Source: Streptomyces niger
Lineage (GTDB): Bacteria > Actinomycetota > Actinomycetes > Streptomycetales > Streptomycetaceae
Length of the DNA stretch: 64,000 bases
NCBI RefSeq assembly: GCF_000718305.1
Contig: NZ_JOFQ01000013.1
Span: 189,944-253,943, forward strand
Direction of reading: 5' to 3'
The notes under the pieces were generated by a model that saw only the letters and a program-made list of their open reading frames with translations, was not told where the DNA came from and did no database searches. Below, piece by piece: positions 63,831-64,000 of the stretch; the stretch's first letter is position 1; each line of letters opens with the position of its first letter. Both the position numbers and the translations under genes were made by a program.

Positions 63831-63922
63831 GTTCGGCGGCGTCCTACTCTCCCACAGGGTCCCCCCTGCAGTACCATCGGCGCTGAAAGGCTTAGCTTCC
63901 GGGTTCGAAATGTAACCGGGCG
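63831..63922 (-). rRNA. rrf: 5S rRNA, 5'-truncated (about 92 of about 119 nt)
   Basis: On the minus strand the sequence from CGCCCGGTTACATTTCG to the end ...GGACGCCGCCGAAC matches the Streptomyces 5S rRNA from about position 28 to the 3' end. The first ~27 nt (GTTTCGGTGGTCATTG... in relatives) are absent; instead the 23S 3' end is joined directly. Either a true deletion or an assembly collapse at repeated rRNA operons. As drawn, the 5S could not fold its terminal helix I. Confidence 0.85.
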
Positions 63923-64000
63923 GAGGACAAGCCCTCGGCCTATTAGTACCAGTCAACTCCACCCGTTACCGGGCTTCCATATCTGGCCTATCAACCCAGT
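63923..64000 (-). rRNA. rrl: 23S rRNA, 3' end (continues beyond window)
   Basis: The minus strand reads ...GTTGACTGGTACTAATAGGCCGAGGGCTTGTCCTC, the conserved 3' end of actinobacterial 23S rRNA. The mature 3' end is close to this point; the usual spacer before 5S is missing. Confidence 0.92.

Noticed and set aside
62363..63915. Long open frames on both strands across the repeat region, including Ala/Thr/Val-rich and Ser/Arg/Pro-rich translations
   Set aside because: The absence of stops follows from the repeat composition. Only the minus frame 61284-63704 has an RBS, a non-repetitive TPR domain and normal codon bias.

Overview
The window is high-GC (clearly above 70%) actinobacterial chromosome, almost certainly Streptomyces or a close relative. 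Supporting this are the codon bias, frequent GTG starts and 4-bp ATGA/GTGA overlaps, a complete desferrioxamine operon desABCD with DmdR-type iron boxes, a SepF-like division protein, two Rpf-type muralytic proteins, and a gene order (der, plsC, cmk, tyrA, aroH ... scpB, scpA, parA-like, ald, nudix, pyrG ... recN, nadK, tlyA) that matches the conserved Streptomyces core as I remember it. No prophage, insertion sequence, CRISPR array or tRNA was found.

Layout. 1-5 kb: the tail of a GNAT acetyltransferase, a solute-binding lipoprotein, a SepF-like protein, a glutaryl-CoA-dehydrogenase-type enzyme and a 14-TM exporter. 5-16 kb: envelope and regulatory genes. These are a PIG-V-like mannosyltransferase, a PAP2 protein that lacks two signature arginines, an I78-type small protein, an orphan cytochrome oxidase subunit I, a WYL regulator with a 16-bp inverted repeat in front of it, a 57-aa membrane peptide, a GT4 glycosyltransferase with an unrecognised partner, and two Rpf proteins. 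16-28 kb: a zinc-ribbon-like unknown, der, plsC, cmk, tyrA and aroH; then an ADP-ribosylglycohydrolase whose start codon abuts an intrinsic terminator; then a chromosome-dynamics operon (ParA-like ATPase, small RHH-like protein, ScpA, ScpB, pseudouridine synthase). 28-41 kb: ald, a STAND/TPR protein, Nudix, pyrG, a GH15 enzyme, a GH64 glucanase facing a LacI regulator across a perfect operator palindrome, a PucR regulator and a small membrane protein. 41-48 kb: a GT4 enzyme, a MraY/WecA-like membrane protein, recN, nadK, tlyA and two small proteins.

48-61 kb is an iron locus. A FecE/FecCD/FecCD importer diverges from a FecB-type lipoprotein and a siderophore-interacting flavoprotein across iron box 1. 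After a NagD-type phosphatase and a DUF1015 protein comes iron box 2, followed by desA-desB-desC-desD, which ends at a 20-bp perfect bidirectional hairpin. Biosynthesis, ferrioxamine uptake and reductive iron release are therefore encoded together and probably co-repressed by iron.

61-64 kb (minus strand): an 806-aa protein with a roughly 420-residue Arg/Asp/Gly repeat region, a TPR core and an acidic tail. It lies just downstream of the end of an rRNA operon. In the given sequence the 23S 3' end is fused directly to an internal position of the 5S gene, so the 5S lacks its first ~27 nt; this is either a real deletion or an assembly collapse.

No wholly new system could be demonstrated. The best leads are the repeat/TPR protein, the ParA-RHH-ScpAB-pseudouridine synthase operon, the terminator-start overlap at the ADP-ribosylglycohydrolase gene, several uncatalogued palindromic operators, and the 23S/5S junction. 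Functional names rest on motif and family recognition by eye; no database search was run.
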